From the NCBI GenBank assembly GCA_024231855.1, contig JAAEQD010000375.1:1-64000 (forward strand): a stretch of DNA of 64,000 nt, written 5' to 3'. Positions 53,596-62,157 of the stretch are shown here, piece after piece; positions within the stretch are counted from its first letter, which is position 1, and every line of letters begins with the position of its first letter. This DNA is from Candidatus Zixiibacteriota bacterium (GTDB taxonomy: Bacteria > Zixibacteria > MSB-5A5 > UBA10806 > 4484-95). A program made the translations under genes and the position numbers. The notes beneath the pieces were generated by a model that did not search any database, was not told where the DNA came from, and saw nothing but the letters and a program-made list of their open reading frames with translations.

Positions 53596-54519
53596 CTAAA
53601 AACTAAACGATAACCTCAGCCCACCGCCGCCGGACATGGCCGTAGGGGTGACTTTAAATTTCCGGCGATCATGCAATTTCAGCAGCTCGCTGGAAATGAT
53701 CCAGCCATACACCGCGCCGAAATAAACATCCGATGGCCAATGTTCATTCGAGGTGATTCGCTCAAAACAAACCGCCGTGGCTATCGTATACATACCGATT
53801 TTCACCGGCAGGAAGTCAACCCTCCGAGAAACGACACTGGCTACCTGCATCACAACAATCGAGTGCCCCGATGGGAACGAGGAGCCTTTATTATATTCGA
53901 AATGTCTCGGCCCGAGATTTTCGTAGGGACGAGCCCTTCCGACGGTAATCCCCATTATGTTTTTGCCGGCTCCCTCAACCAGGTGGGCCCCCAATATCTC
54001 GGCCGGGATAGTCACCATCGGCTCGATCTTCGTCAGGTAGCCCAGCGCCATGAAGCCGACATAAAACCTGTTCGTGTAACCCATGAAGCCCAGACGCTCG
54101 AATTTTTCGCCCAGTTGCCTGATAGGTTTGTACAGCTTGTGGTCCCGGTTGCGCTGGAAAGCATCAAGTATTTCCTGATCGAAAGCGTAGATCACGCCCC
54201 CGGTGGCCAGAATACCGCCCAGCCACAATGCGCTTCCGGTATTGAAACGCGCCGGAGAGCTGTAAATATAGGCGAAATCTGTCACGAATGTCCGGCCCAT
54301 CCGGTAAATATCCCGAAACGGCTTACGGCTATTGGGCCAGTAATCAGATTGCTGATCAGAATCGAGAGAGTTATAATCAAACTGCGGATATTTGTGATTT
54401 TGAATTATTGGCCGCGCAGAATAACTATACAGATTATATCTGACACATCCTTCCGCCATAATGGCAGCTGGCACTAGTAAAAATGCTATTAATGATATTA
54501 AAAACGTAAATCTATTCAT
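53596..54519 (-). CDS. PAP2-family phosphatase, envelope
   Basis: 307 residues from the ATG at 54519; a longer start at 54603 would overlap the neighbour. A signal peptide (residues 1-20, ending IMA) is followed by about 80 polar residues, membrane segments and the PAP2 core: GRARPYENLG, FPSGHSIVVMQ and RITSNEHWPSD, whose His residues are the catalytic ones. The usual Lys of the first motif is not at its normal spacing (GKNIMGITVGRARP). Likely a periplasmic or outer-membrane lipid phosphatase. Confidence 0.85.
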   Translation of the reverse strand: MNRFTFLISLIAFLLVPAAIMAEGCVRYNLYSYSARPIIQNHKYPQFDYNSLDSDQQSDYWPNSRKPFRDIYRMGRTFVTDFAYIYSSPARFNTGSALWLGGILATGGVIYAFDQEILDAFQRNRDHKLYKPIRQLGEKFERLGFMGYTNRFYVGFMALGYLTKIEPMVTIPAEILGAHLVEGAGKNIMGITVGRARPYENLGPRHFEYNKGSSFPSGHSIVVMQVASVVSRRVDFLPVKIGMYTIATAVCFERITSNEHWPSDVYFGAVYGWIISSELLKLHDRRKFKVTPTAMSGGGGLRLSFSF

Positions 54520-54532
54520 ATTAATGTAATTA

Positions 54533-55015
54533 TTACACGCCAAGTTTACCGGAAAGCTCTTCGATATCAAGGCGCAGGATCGTGACCTTCTCATATGTAT
54601 CATCGTTTTTTAGCAATTTCGCTTCGACCTCCTTGGGGGATTCTTCAAGATCGTCTATCATTATCTGAAGAGCTTGCTTTTTCTCGGCGAGATCTTCGAT
54701 TATAGACATCTGGCCGCGAATAATCAGCGAGCGGTAGTGATGGTTGCATTCGCCTTGCTGATAACCCAAATCCTCGATTATAGTAGCGCAAATTGCGGAA
54801 TTCTGCTCGATAAATTCAAGCTTCAAACCCTCCAGGGCGGCATGGAAGTACAGGGCATTCTTCTGCTGATCGTAACCGTAATTCATGGTCACGATATACG
54901 GCTCATCATTGCGGCACATGGCAATAGTGGTATATAGGCCGCGCTTGATGATGGCTTCGAGCTCGGTTTGTTCCGTTATCTCTTTGTCTGATCTTGTTAG
55001 GTGATATTTGGGCAT
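54533..55015 (-). CDS. FMN-binding split-barrel (pyridoxamine oxidase-like) protein
   Basis: 160 residues. LYTTIAMCRNDEPYIVTMNYGYDQ, ALYFHAALEGLKLEFI and NHHYRSLIIRGQMSIIED fit the PNPOx-like flavin-binding family, in the branch of nitroimidazole-reductase-type (NimA) proteins. A C-terminal helical tail (DLAEKKQALQIMIDDLEESP) is longer than in minimal members. Substrate unknown. Confidence 0.8.
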   Translation of the reverse strand: MPKYHLTRSDKEITEQTELEAIIKRGLYTTIAMCRNDEPYIVTMNYGYDQQKNALYFHAALEGLKLEFIEQNSAICATIIEDLGYQQGECNHHYRSLIIRGQMSIIEDLAEKKQALQIMIDDLEESPKEVEAKLLKNDDTYEKVTILRLDIEELSGKLGV

Positions 55016-55114
55016 AATTAATCTTCCGCTTAAATAAAAGTCGCCGGAATAGAAAATCCGGCGAAAAATGATATCAATGAATTGTAATTACAGCTAAGCA
55101 ACTTGTCAATCAGT

Positions 55115-55612
55115 TTAATCCTGCCGGCGGTACATCCATTGCAGAAGAGTCTTGAAGCCGAGCTTCTCCCAGAACTTGATCGTGCTGATATTATCGTTAG
55201 CTACTAATAGCTCGATCTGTTTTACTTTCTTACGTTTGAAAAAGTCCAGGGCGTCCTTAACCATCATGCGGCCGAAACCCAGGCGGCGAGATTTTTCCGC
55301 CACATATAAATCGCCGATAAACCCAAATTTGCCTAGCTTGAAAAAGTACGGCTTCTTCGATATATACGATAAACAGTAGCCGACCAGATCGCCATCCAAC
55401 TCGATAACGGCCAACCGGTAATTAGGATCATCCAAACGCTGCTGAAGTTCACGAGCGAACGGGCCGACAATCTTCGGCTTGACCGTGAATGAATCATCGA
55501 ACTGCGCGTTGTATTTCATAAACTTCTGCCAGAGTTTCGATATCGAAACCACATCCTCCGGCAAGGCTACCCGTAAAACCGCCTCTTTGACTATTTCCAC
55601 TTTTTTAGACAT
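55115..55612 (-). CDS. GNAT-family N-acetyltransferase
   Basis: 165 residues. LRVALPEDVVSISKLWQKFM starts the fold, and the acetyl-CoA loop is FIGDLYVAEKSRRLGFGRMMVKDALDFFKRK (about 95-125), with the R-x-x-G-x-G/A pattern. VANDNISTIKFWEKLGFK completes it. Substrate unknown. The start lies 8 bases inside the end of glnA, so it is translated from the glnA transcript. Confidence 0.9.
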   Translation of the reverse strand: MSKKVEIVKEAVLRVALPEDVVSISKLWQKFMKYNAQFDDSFTVKPKIVGPFARELQQRLDDPNYRLAVIELDGDLVGYCLSYISKKPYFFKLGKFGFIGDLYVAEKSRRLGFGRMMVKDALDFFKRKKVKQIELLVANDNISTIKFWEKLGFKTLLQWMYRRQD

Positions 55613-57029
55613 CGTAATATAACCTGAACTCCCACGGATGAGGGCGGACCTTAATTTGCTCCACCTCGCTCCTCTTTATTTTCACCCACATATCCAATAG
55701 CTCATCGGAAAAAACGCCGTCGGCCTGAAGGAAATCGCTGTCTTTTTTCAGGGCCTCAAGCGCGCGCTCCAAAGATGAGGGTAGTAGTGGATATTTATCG
55801 GCTTCTTCCTCGGTGAGTTTAGCGAAATCTACATTCAGCGGCGCGCCGGGATCGATTTTGCTCTTGATACCGTCCAATCCTGCCATCAACATCGAGGCAA
55901 ACAGCAGATACATATTGGCCGTGCCGTCCGGCGGCCGGAATTCCATGCGCATTTCCGAAGGATCCTTGATATAACCGGGGATTCTCACGCAGGCGGTGCG
56001 ATTACCCTCCGAGTAACTCGCCCGTACCGGCGCCTCGAAACCTGGCACCAACCGCTTGAAAGAGTTAGTCGATGGGTTGGTAAATGCCAACAGGGCCGGC
56101 GCGTGTTTGAGTATGCCGCCGAGATAATAGCGGCCTGTTTCGGAAAGCTGTACCGGATCGTTCTTATCGTAAAATATCGATTTGCCGTCTTTGGCTAAAA
56201 ATTGATGCACGTGAAGGCCTGAACCGGGCTCCATAAACAGCGGCTTGGGCATGAAACTGGCCGATTTACCCTTGGCGACGGCGCCGTTTTTAATCAGGTA
56301 ACGCGCCAGCATCGATTTATCCGCCATCTCCATCATCGGCGCGAAACCGACCTCGATCTCCTGCTGGGAGGCCCCGCCTACCTCGTGATGGTGATACTTG
56401 ATTTCGATACCGGCATCTTTGAACAGCTTGCAGATATAGGCCCGTATCTCATAGGTTTTGTCGCGCGGTGGCGCGGCATGATAGCCTTCTTTATAGCGTA
56501 TCTGATGGCCCCGATTGGCGAATGTATCCTTACCGGAGGGTGAGGCATCCCGGGATTTCCACTCGGCCTCTTCGGCATCCAGAAAGTAGAACGCCTTATT
56601 GGGCTCCTGGTTATAGCGGACCTCATCGAACAGGTAAAATTCGAATTCCGGCCCCATCATGGCCTCGGCGCCGGGCAGAAGTTTCTCCAGGCTGTCGGCC
56701 GCTTTTTGGGCGGTAAACCGGGGATCGCGGGGATGCGGCTCGGTCGGGTTGACCTCGCAGATATTGGCTAAAACAGACAGAGTCGGCGTTTCCCAGAACG
56801 GATCGACGAAATAAACTTCCGGATCGGGAATCAGGATCATATCGCCGGCCTTGACCGACAGAAAGCCGATCGAGGAGCCATCCACGCCGATACCGTTGAC
56901 AAATGATTTTTCGGTAAATGTCTCCGCCGGTATGGTGATATGCCGCCAGGAGCCGTGAATATCGGAAAATTTCAAATCAATATACTCGAATTTCTCGTCT
57001 TTGACCTTTTTAAGCAGTTTTTGTATCAT
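55605..57029 (-). CDS. glnA: Glutamine synthetase type I
   Basis: 474 residues; makes glutamine from glutamate and ammonia. Active-site and metal motifs: DGSSIGFL, GPEFEFYLFD, HHHEVGGASQQEIEVGF, GSGLHVHQ, NPSTNSFKRLVPGFEAPV and MRMEFRPPDGTANMYL. The adenylylation tyrosine region (usually NLYDLPP) is replaced by ADKYPLLPSSLERAL, so covalent control by GlnE is unlikely. The downstream GNAT gene overlaps it by 8 bases. The ATG has a GAGG about a dozen bases upstream; a TTGACA is present 5' but with no clean -10. Confidence 0.95.
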   Translation of the reverse strand: MIQKLLKKVKDEKFEYIDLKFSDIHGSWRHITIPAETFTEKSFVNGIGVDGSSIGFLSVKAGDMILIPDPEVYFVDPFWETPTLSVLANICEVNPTEPHPRDPRFTAQKAADSLEKLLPGAEAMMGPEFEFYLFDEVRYNQEPNKAFYFLDAEEAEWKSRDASPSGKDTFANRGHQIRYKEGYHAAPPRDKTYEIRAYICKLFKDAGIEIKYHHHEVGGASQQEIEVGFAPMMEMADKSMLARYLIKNGAVAKGKSASFMPKPLFMEPGSGLHVHQFLAKDGKSIFYDKNDPVQLSETGRYYLGGILKHAPALLAFTNPSTNSFKRLVPGFEAPVRASYSEGNRTACVRIPGYIKDPSEMRMEFRPPDGTANMYLLFASMLMAGLDGIKSKIDPGAPLNVDFAKLTEEEADKYPLLPSSLERALEALKKDSDFLQADGVFSDELLDMWVKIKRSEVEQIKVRPHPWEFRLYYDV

Positions 57030-57184
57030 TTTAAATCGCCATCCTCTCGTAGTAATTATCTGGCCCGAAGATATGGATTATAGGGGCGGGGTGTCAAGCG
57101 GAAACGGGGGAGGCAAGAAGCAGCCTGTTTGTGCGGATTTTTGGGGGCATAATATGCTAACTTCGGAAAATTAACTAATGCAAT

Positions 57185-57883
57185 TTAAGGATTAGAAGAT
57201 TTACAAATATAATAATGACTTATTACCCCCCATCGGAACATTTTATGTGTCCTAATTGTACCCCAAAGACATAGAAATATAATCAACAAATAAAATGCTA
57301 TATGTAAAACATCTATTTCAACATAATCAAGTGAAACAGCCGCTAAATACACTACAATAGATAATAATGTAATTAGTGTAATTGCTACGTGCATGCTAGC
57401 TTGAGCTCTCATTTTAACTATATTTGCCCCAATCTCAGGTTTGTATATCTTTAGCCAATCGTACCATATAAAAATATATTTTCTTAGTTGTGTATCATCT
57501 TCCTGTTTTAAATTATCCTTATTTATATTAGTTTCATCTTCTATAAACTGTATAATTTCGGGAGGAAATGATAAATCCTTACCCGTAATAATATTCTTTA
57601 ATAGGTTAAAATTCTTAGGGAAAAGCTTTGCTACTATGTTTTGCTCAAAAAAACTGCTTAATGGTGACAAGAGCTGCCCAATTAAATATGAAACTAGTAG
57701 ATAAAATAATATCATAGCAAAACTAGAATCCTGTAACGCCGATGATTCATCTAAATATTGATTTACGTGTCTAAAAACATTTGCATTTAGAGAAGCTGAA
57801 AATAATAGTATCAAAGTAAATCCTGGCAATACTCTTGAAAGTAAATCATAATAAAATTGGGGAATAATTTTATTAATTTCCAT
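57185..57883 (-). CDS. Four-helix membrane protein, AT-rich gene
   Basis: 232 residues with about four membrane helices (14-33, 55-75, 160-185, 193-212) and a cytoplasmic loop of about 80 residues (FEQNIVAKLFPKNF...DETNINKDNLKQEDD). The opening IIPQFYYDLLSRVLPGF is the only clear conserved-looking part. The gene is much AT-richer than glnA beside it. Function unknown. Along with the gene at 57983 it looks like an acquired pair. Confidence 0.6.
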   Translation of the reverse strand: MEINKIIPQFYYDLLSRVLPGFTLILLFSASLNANVFRHVNQYLDESSALQDSSFAMILFYLLVSYLIGQLLSPLSSFFEQNIVAKLFPKNFNLLKNIITGKDLSFPPEIIQFIEDETNINKDNLKQEDDTQLRKYIFIWYDWLKIYKPEIGANIVKMRAQASMHVAITLITLLSIVVYLAAVSLDYVEIDVLHIAFYLLIIFLCLWGTIRTHKMFRWGVISHYYICKSSNP

Positions 57884-57982
57884 TTAACTTCTCCTCTCAA
57901 CTAACCATGCTCTCGATATGCACTAGATAGTTTTGGCGCGTTGCCGTAGGCTTCAGGAGGTCGTTCCTTCCCTCCTGACTCA

Positions 57983-58546
57983 TCAAACCCTTTTCTTAAG
58001 AACTGGCTTACAAATACGTTCAACATCCCTTATTATTTTTTCTAATCTAAACGAAATTTTATCACCATCTATACCCCTCCATATTTTTGCTTCACTCTCG
58101 TGTATTTTATCTACTGTTGAATCACTTACTTGTGATCCTGATCCTATTCCCATATTGGTTACAGTTCTTAGGAAATGAACGGATTTAGATATCTCATCTA
58201 AAATATTGTCAAAATCATCAAACAGCTTGCCTGTTTCTGATCCAAAATTAGCCATACATTGATACTTCAGCTTTAACAAATCAAGCATAAAAGACTTTGT
58301 ATTTTCCAGTCTTTCTACTGTAGCGTCTGTATAGTGACCTTCTTCATCATCTTTACTTCTAAAACTTAAAGGATTTCTAATATATTTTAGTCTGTCTTTT
58401 GCTTCATAAAATTTTGCTAGTATATTTTCAGCTAATTCATATTGCTTTTTTCCAACCATTTTAAAACGCCAAGTTATTACACCTAGAACAGCTACTATTG
58501 AGGCAAGTATGATAAAGATGCTTTCAATTATTTCCAAAACATTCAT
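57983..58546 (-). CDS. Single-helix membrane protein with coiled-coil domain, AT-rich gene
   Basis: 187 residues. One N-terminal membrane helix (7-29), then a long helical region (KKQYELAENILAKFYEAKDRLKYI...) that may form coiled coils, and an end rich in charged residues (KISFRLEKIIRDVERICKPV). No family recognised. Separated from the gene at 57185 by 99 bases on the same strand; both are AT-rich. Confidence 0.55.
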   Translation of the reverse strand: MNVLEIIESIFIILASIVAVLGVITWRFKMVGKKQYELAENILAKFYEAKDRLKYIRNPLSFRSKDDEEGHYTDATVERLENTKSFMLDLLKLKYQCMANFGSETGKLFDDFDNILDEISKSVHFLRTVTNMGIGSGSQVSDSTVDKIHESEAKIWRGIDGDKISFRLEKIIRDVERICKPVLKKRV

Positions 58547-58718
58547 ATCGATAAACCCCTTTCATCAGTAAGAATAGCTACTATTAACACCAATGTCAAT
58601 CCTAAAACCACTCCACATATCCGTAAGGACAGCTCACTGAGCTGCCCGAGAGAGGCGGGCAAGCACCGCGCCGGGCCGCCCATTCAATGGCGCACCACCA
58701 TCACGCCCCACTTTCCGC
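58547..58718. other. GC-rich spacer before the small membrane protein family
   Basis: A short AT-rich part is followed by a GC-rich block (58620-58700) with GGGC-type inverted repeats, for example GCCCGAGAGAGGCGGGC. No gene seen. The sharp change in composition marks a boundary. Confidence 0.35.
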
Positions 58719-58747
58719 TTGCCGAACGGCTCCGATTGTTATATAAG
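58719..58747 (+). promoter_or_regulatory. Promoter of small membrane gene 1 (leaderless)
   Basis: TTGCCG at 58719-58724, a 17-base spacer and TATAAG at 58742-58747, 8 bases before the ATG at 58756. Transcription would start almost on the start codon. The region is repeated before copy 2. Confidence 0.6.
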
Positions 58748-58755
58748 ACTGCTGT

Positions 58756-59028
58756 ATGAAAAAGCTTAAGGAACTGCTCAAAAAAGGGCACCTTCAAGTT
58801 GAGCTGACGCTGGGAATCAGCATCCTCGTGCTGGCGTATGTCTCCTATTATGTGCTGGCCGAGCCGATTGGCTACCTGGAGCTGAGTATCGCCGGAGTAA
58901 TTATGCTTGGCTATGAGACAGTGGCCCGATCGAAAAAGACAGCCCGCGCCTGGTTTGTCAAACCGGTCTACTGGGTGATCGCCATTGTTGTGGCCACCGC
59001 TTTGATTATAATGCGGCATATGGTTTGA
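58756..59028 (+). CDS. Small membrane protein, copy 1 of 3
   Basis: 90 residues: basic KKLKELLKKGHLQVE end, a membrane segment (about 16-37), the conserved EPIGYLELSIAG, YETVARSKKTA and a second segment (72-88) ending in MRHMV. No Shine-Dalgarno sequence; the promoter lies directly before the ATG. The family is unknown to me. It shares about 60-65% of residues with copy 2. Confidence 0.75.
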   Translation: MKKLKELLKKGHLQVELTLGISILVLAYVSYYVLAEPIGYLELSIAGVIMLGYETVARSKKTARAWFVKPVYWVIAIVVATALIIMRHMV

Positions 59029-59064
59029 TTGGCCGCTTACGTAATCAGCGCTCGCTTTTTCCGC

Positions 59065-59093
59065 TTGCCGAAACACTTCGATTATTATATATG
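59065..59093 (+). promoter_or_regulatory. Promoter of small membrane gene 2 (leaderless)
   Basis: TTGCCG at 59065-59070, a 17-base spacer and TATATG at 59088-59093, again 8 bases before the ATG (59102). The CCGCTTGCCGAA core and spacer length match the copy 1 promoter. Confidence 0.6.
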
Positions 59094-59101
59094 ATATATG
59101 T

Positions 59102-59374
59102 ATGAAGAAACTTAAAAAGCTGATCAAGTCCGGACATGCGCAGGTGGAGGGGGCGTTGGCGATAAATATTATCGTGCTGGCGTACGTTGCCACCCGGGAG
59201 CTAACCAGGCCGATTAGCTATCTGGAGTTTAGTATCGCGGCTCTGTTAATGGCTGGCTATGAGGGTGTGGCCAGATCGAAAAAGACGGCCAACGCCTGGT
59301 TCGTCGATCCGGCCTACTGGGTGGCCGCCATCGTTGTAGCCACCGCCCTGATTATTATGCGGCATATGGTTTGA
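59102..59374 (+). CDS. Small membrane protein, copy 2 of 3
   Basis: 90 residues, the same layout as copy 1: KKLKKLIKSGHAQVEG, a membrane segment, SYLEFSIAALLMAGYEGVARSKKTANAWFVDPAYW and the same MRHMV end. No Shine-Dalgarno sequence. Copy 3 begins 22 bases after its stop, without a promoter of its own, so both are probably on one transcript. Confidence 0.75.
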   Translation: MKKLKKLIKSGHAQVEGALAINIIVLAYVATRELTRPISYLEFSIAALLMAGYEGVARSKKTANAWFVDPAYWVAAIVVATALIIMRHMV

Positions 59375-59396
59375 TTTGCATAGGGCGCAAAGTAGC

Positions 59397-59668
59397 ATGT
59401 CGAAACTTAAAGAACTAATCAGATCGGGGCATATACATGTGGCGTTGGCGCTGGGGATAAGTATTATCGTGCTGGCGTTGTTCTCTAAACGGGTGCTGGC
59501 CGAACCGCTGAGTTATCTGGAATTGAGTATCTGCGGCTTGCTTATGCTGGGCTATGAGACCGTGGTCCAATCGAAAAAAACGCCAAGGCCTGGTTCGCCA
59601 AATCGACCTATTGGGTGATCGCCATTGTGATTGCCACCGCTATGATTATAATTCTACATTTAATTTGA
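59397..59668 (+). pseudogene. Small membrane protein, copy 3 of 3, frameshifted
   Basis: The frame from the ATG at 59397 follows the family (SKLKELIRSGHIHVALALGISI to SYLELSICGLLMLGYETVVQSKKT), then shifts at a run of seven A near 59574. The missing part continues in the -1 frame as AKAWFAKSTYWVIAIVIATAMIII to a TGA at 59666-59668. One missing base relative to copies 1 and 2 explains it. A sequencing error in the A-run or real slippage are alternatives. Confidence 0.7.
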
Positions 59669-59863
59669 TTTATTTTCCGAATCTGTAACTGACATTGCCC
59701 AATTAGTCTTGTCGGGAATGACACATTTTTCATATCGTATTGAGTGTATAGCAAATTTCGCTTTGTTTGTCTGGAACATTATGTTGTATATATACCATAA
59801 TAATAGTAGCATCGTTCCGGAAGATGCCACGGATTGCCAATAAGAGATAAACAAGGAGGATTA

Positions 59864-61513
59864 ATGACCAATAAAGTTAACGGAAAAAGACTATATATTT
59901 CAATCGTTATAATCTCTCTATTATCAATATCGGGGGCGCTTCAGGCTCAACAAAGTGATTTTCTGATACAGGATTATGTCCCGGAGAAATTCGAGGATAT
60001 CCAATTAAGATTGAACGGCTCTACCACGTTACAGGGCGGTAAAGATGAATATAACAATAGCCTTTATTCTTACCAAGTAGGTAGTGATGTAAATTACATA
60101 AGGGATGATCGCCGCCGAGAAGCTTACTTATCCGGTTATTTTCGTTACCGTTACGAAACTGTTCCAAAATATCTGAATGCTCTCTTGAATATTCGGGGGA
60201 ATTACTATTCTCATGATAATGAAAACTCTAATAACAGTCAAATCGGCTCAACCAGATCGTCTTTTACACAAACCAAAACGAAATATGGCTATAACTCGTT
60301 GACACTTCGCCCTTATGTTGACGCCGGAATTTATATAACTGACAACTTGCTCCTTTCAACTCTATCATCGCTTGAGTTCCGATATACCGATTATCTCGCG
60401 GATGATCGTGATTCCTATCGTGAATACATTAGTCCGGGGACACCCGGTTATGTCGAAAGAAATATCGATGATAATAAATACAGAACCGACAGAGATTCAA
60501 AATCATATTCATTCGATATCAATTTCCTCCCCGGTTATGGACATGTCTATGAGGGCAAATTCGCCTCAACCGCGATATACATAATCGAGGAATTAAAAGG
60601 CCTGAATCTCTTATCGAGAAAACCAACAGATAATGAAATGTCACGACTGTCAGAATTACTGTATCAAGCCAAATCAGAACACTACTTTGATACCAGATTG
60701 CATGACATAGAAACCATTGAGACGATATCGGAATATCTGGAATCTAAGGGAATAATAAATGCCAGTGGCTCGCGGACCACTCTGGCGATTAATGATGTTT
60801 GGAAATATTTTCCGACTTACGATCGCCAATTCGGTTTTAAATTCAGGGTAGGATTAGGTATGATGTACGAACACGAAACAAGGAACGATAATACCAGAAA
60901 TACTTACTATGATTTCGATACGGAATACCATCCGGATAGCGCCGATGTTGTCGATACCTTATTAAATTCTACCTCCTCATATAGTGTAAATGATAAAGAG
61001 ATAATTGTTCTGAAATATCCTTATGCCACCGCTATGTTCGACTATTACAGGCCAGTTAATCATAAATGGCAATTGAATCTTTCGGCGCTATTGCGGTACT
61101 ATTTCAACGCCAGCGAGGTCGAGGAGGATTCGACTCACAATATTGGTAACGATAGCTATACATTATATGATCGTGAAATCGAGTTCGATGATGCCTTTAA
61201 ATTCAATCTTTCGGGTAGCGCCATTTATATTTTGAATTCCAGAACTTCCGGTACACTCGCAGGCGGATTTGGTTACGGCCATTTCAAGCAAACAATGACA
61301 CGCAATGAGACTGTTCATGAATTTGATACGTTTATAGATTGGAATTACTTCGCGGATTTAAGTATAGCCTACAGAATATCAATCCCCGTAACCTTGACTA
61401 TTTCAGCGACATACGATTCCGGGCGAGAGATAGAATCGGTTATGGGCGCCTATGAAGATTACAATTCAAGCGGGTATTATATCAGAACTTACTTGACATA
61501 TAATATTTTGTAA
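59864..61513 (+). CDS. Predicted outer-membrane beta-barrel protein
   Basis: 549 residues. The ATG at 59864 has AAGGAGGA 3-4 bases upstream; a longer start at 59834 lacks this. Signal peptide 1-32 (ending LQAQ). The rest is almost all alternating strands with many Tyr and Asp, for example YLSGYFRYRYETVPKYL, NSLTLRPYVDAGIYI and the last strand GYYIRTYLTYNIL. A helical insert near 240-310 (NEMSRLSELLYQAKSEHYF) may be a plug or periplasmic part. No specific family recognised. Confidence 0.7.
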   Translation: MTNKVNGKRLYISIVIISLLSISGALQAQQSDFLIQDYVPEKFEDIQLRLNGSTTLQGGKDEYNNSLYSYQVGSDVNYIRDDRRREAYLSGYFRYRYETVPKYLNALLNIRGNYYSHDNENSNNSQIGSTRSSFTQTKTKYGYNSLTLRPYVDAGIYITDNLLLSTLSSLEFRYTDYLADDRDSYREYISPGTPGYVERNIDDNKYRTDRDSKSYSFDINFLPGYGHVYEGKFASTAIYIIEELKGLNLLSRKPTDNEMSRLSELLYQAKSEHYFDTRLHDIETIETISEYLESKGIINASGSRTTLAINDVWKYFPTYDRQFGFKFRVGLGMMYEHETRNDNTRNTYYDFDTEYHPDSADVVDTLLNSTSSYSVNDKEIIVLKYPYATAMFDYYRPVNHKWQLNLSALLRYYFNASEVEEDSTHNIGNDSYTLYDREIEFDDAFKFNLSGSAIYILNSRTSGTLAGGFGYGHFKQTMTRNETVHEFDTFIDWNYFADLSIAYRISIPVTLTISATYDSGREIESVMGAYEDYNSSGYYIRTYLTYNIL

Positions 61514-61530
61514 CCTGTAATTAACCGTGT

Positions 61531-61572
61531 AACTCGCAGGGACACGGCATGCCGTGCCCCTACGAGTTTTTA
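61531..61572. terminator. Bidirectional terminator, REP-like
   Basis: AACTCG pairs with CGAGTT and the inner CACGGCA/TGCCGTG palindrome and GGG/CCC close a long stem with a T-run. The core resembles a common dispersed GGGCACGGCATGCC-type repeat. It ends the barrel gene on + and can serve the minus-strand zincin gene. Confidence 0.75.
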
Positions 61573-61582
61573 CTAATTATTG

Positions 61583-62131
61583 TCACCTGCGCGTGGCCTT
61601 TCGGGGGATTCCCGTAAGCCTGATTTCAGGATCGATTAATTGCTCGAGGCCCTGGTTCAGGAAATACTCCTCGATATTTTCATAAGCCTTGATAAACGGC
61701 TTGCCGTGGCCCATGCGTCCTGTACGGGTAGCTTCAAGCACATGGGCGGATTCATGAACGAATGTCTCGAATATTTCCGGTTCGCTGCAGGCGCGGACAT
61801 CTTTAGGGATCCATTTATCATACGGTTTGTTGGAACAGCCCTTGATCGAGTAGATACGAATCTCGGAGGGCACGCCGCCGGTATGATAGGCCGCTCCCGA
61901 AACATAGATTTTCTTGCGCGCGGGAAGATACACCGGTAATTGTATTACATCTAAATCCTGGCTCAGGTTATCATACAGCGTTTGCAGTTCTTTTCTGGCC
62001 CCGCATCGAAGGTTTTTTAGATGGGATTCCTGTTTCAGCCTGGCGGAAAACTCATTAAGGTCGCTTACCTTATAGCGCAGTTCATTAATGGCGCGCTTAT
62101 ACGCCGTGTAGTTATCTAATTTATTGATCAC
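61583..62131 (-). CDS. SprT-like zincin, putative metallopeptidase
   Basis: 182 residues. The zinc motif is HESAH (ETFVHESAHVLEA, near 125), with a third His in GHGKPFIKAYENIEEYF 15 residues later, the plan of SprT-like metallopeptidases. The N-terminal 100 residues are helical with three cysteines. No signal peptide, so it is probably cytoplasmic. A GTG start is used. Substrate unknown. Confidence 0.7.
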   Translation of the reverse strand: MINKLDNYTAYKRAINELRYKVSDLNEFSARLKQESHLKNLRCGARKELQTLYDNLSQDLDVIQLPVYLPARKKIYVSGAAYHTGGVPSEIRIYSIKGCSNKPYDKWIPKDVRACSEPEIFETFVHESAHVLEATRTGRMGHGKPFIKAYENIEEYFLNQGLEQLIDPEIRLTGIPRKATRR

Positions 62132-62157
62132 GCAAAAACGACTTCATTCTAATTCTT

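Noticed and set aside
57933..58178. Plus-strand gene opposite the AT-rich pair
   Set aside because: Antisense to the minus-strand gene at 57983 and without any start signal.
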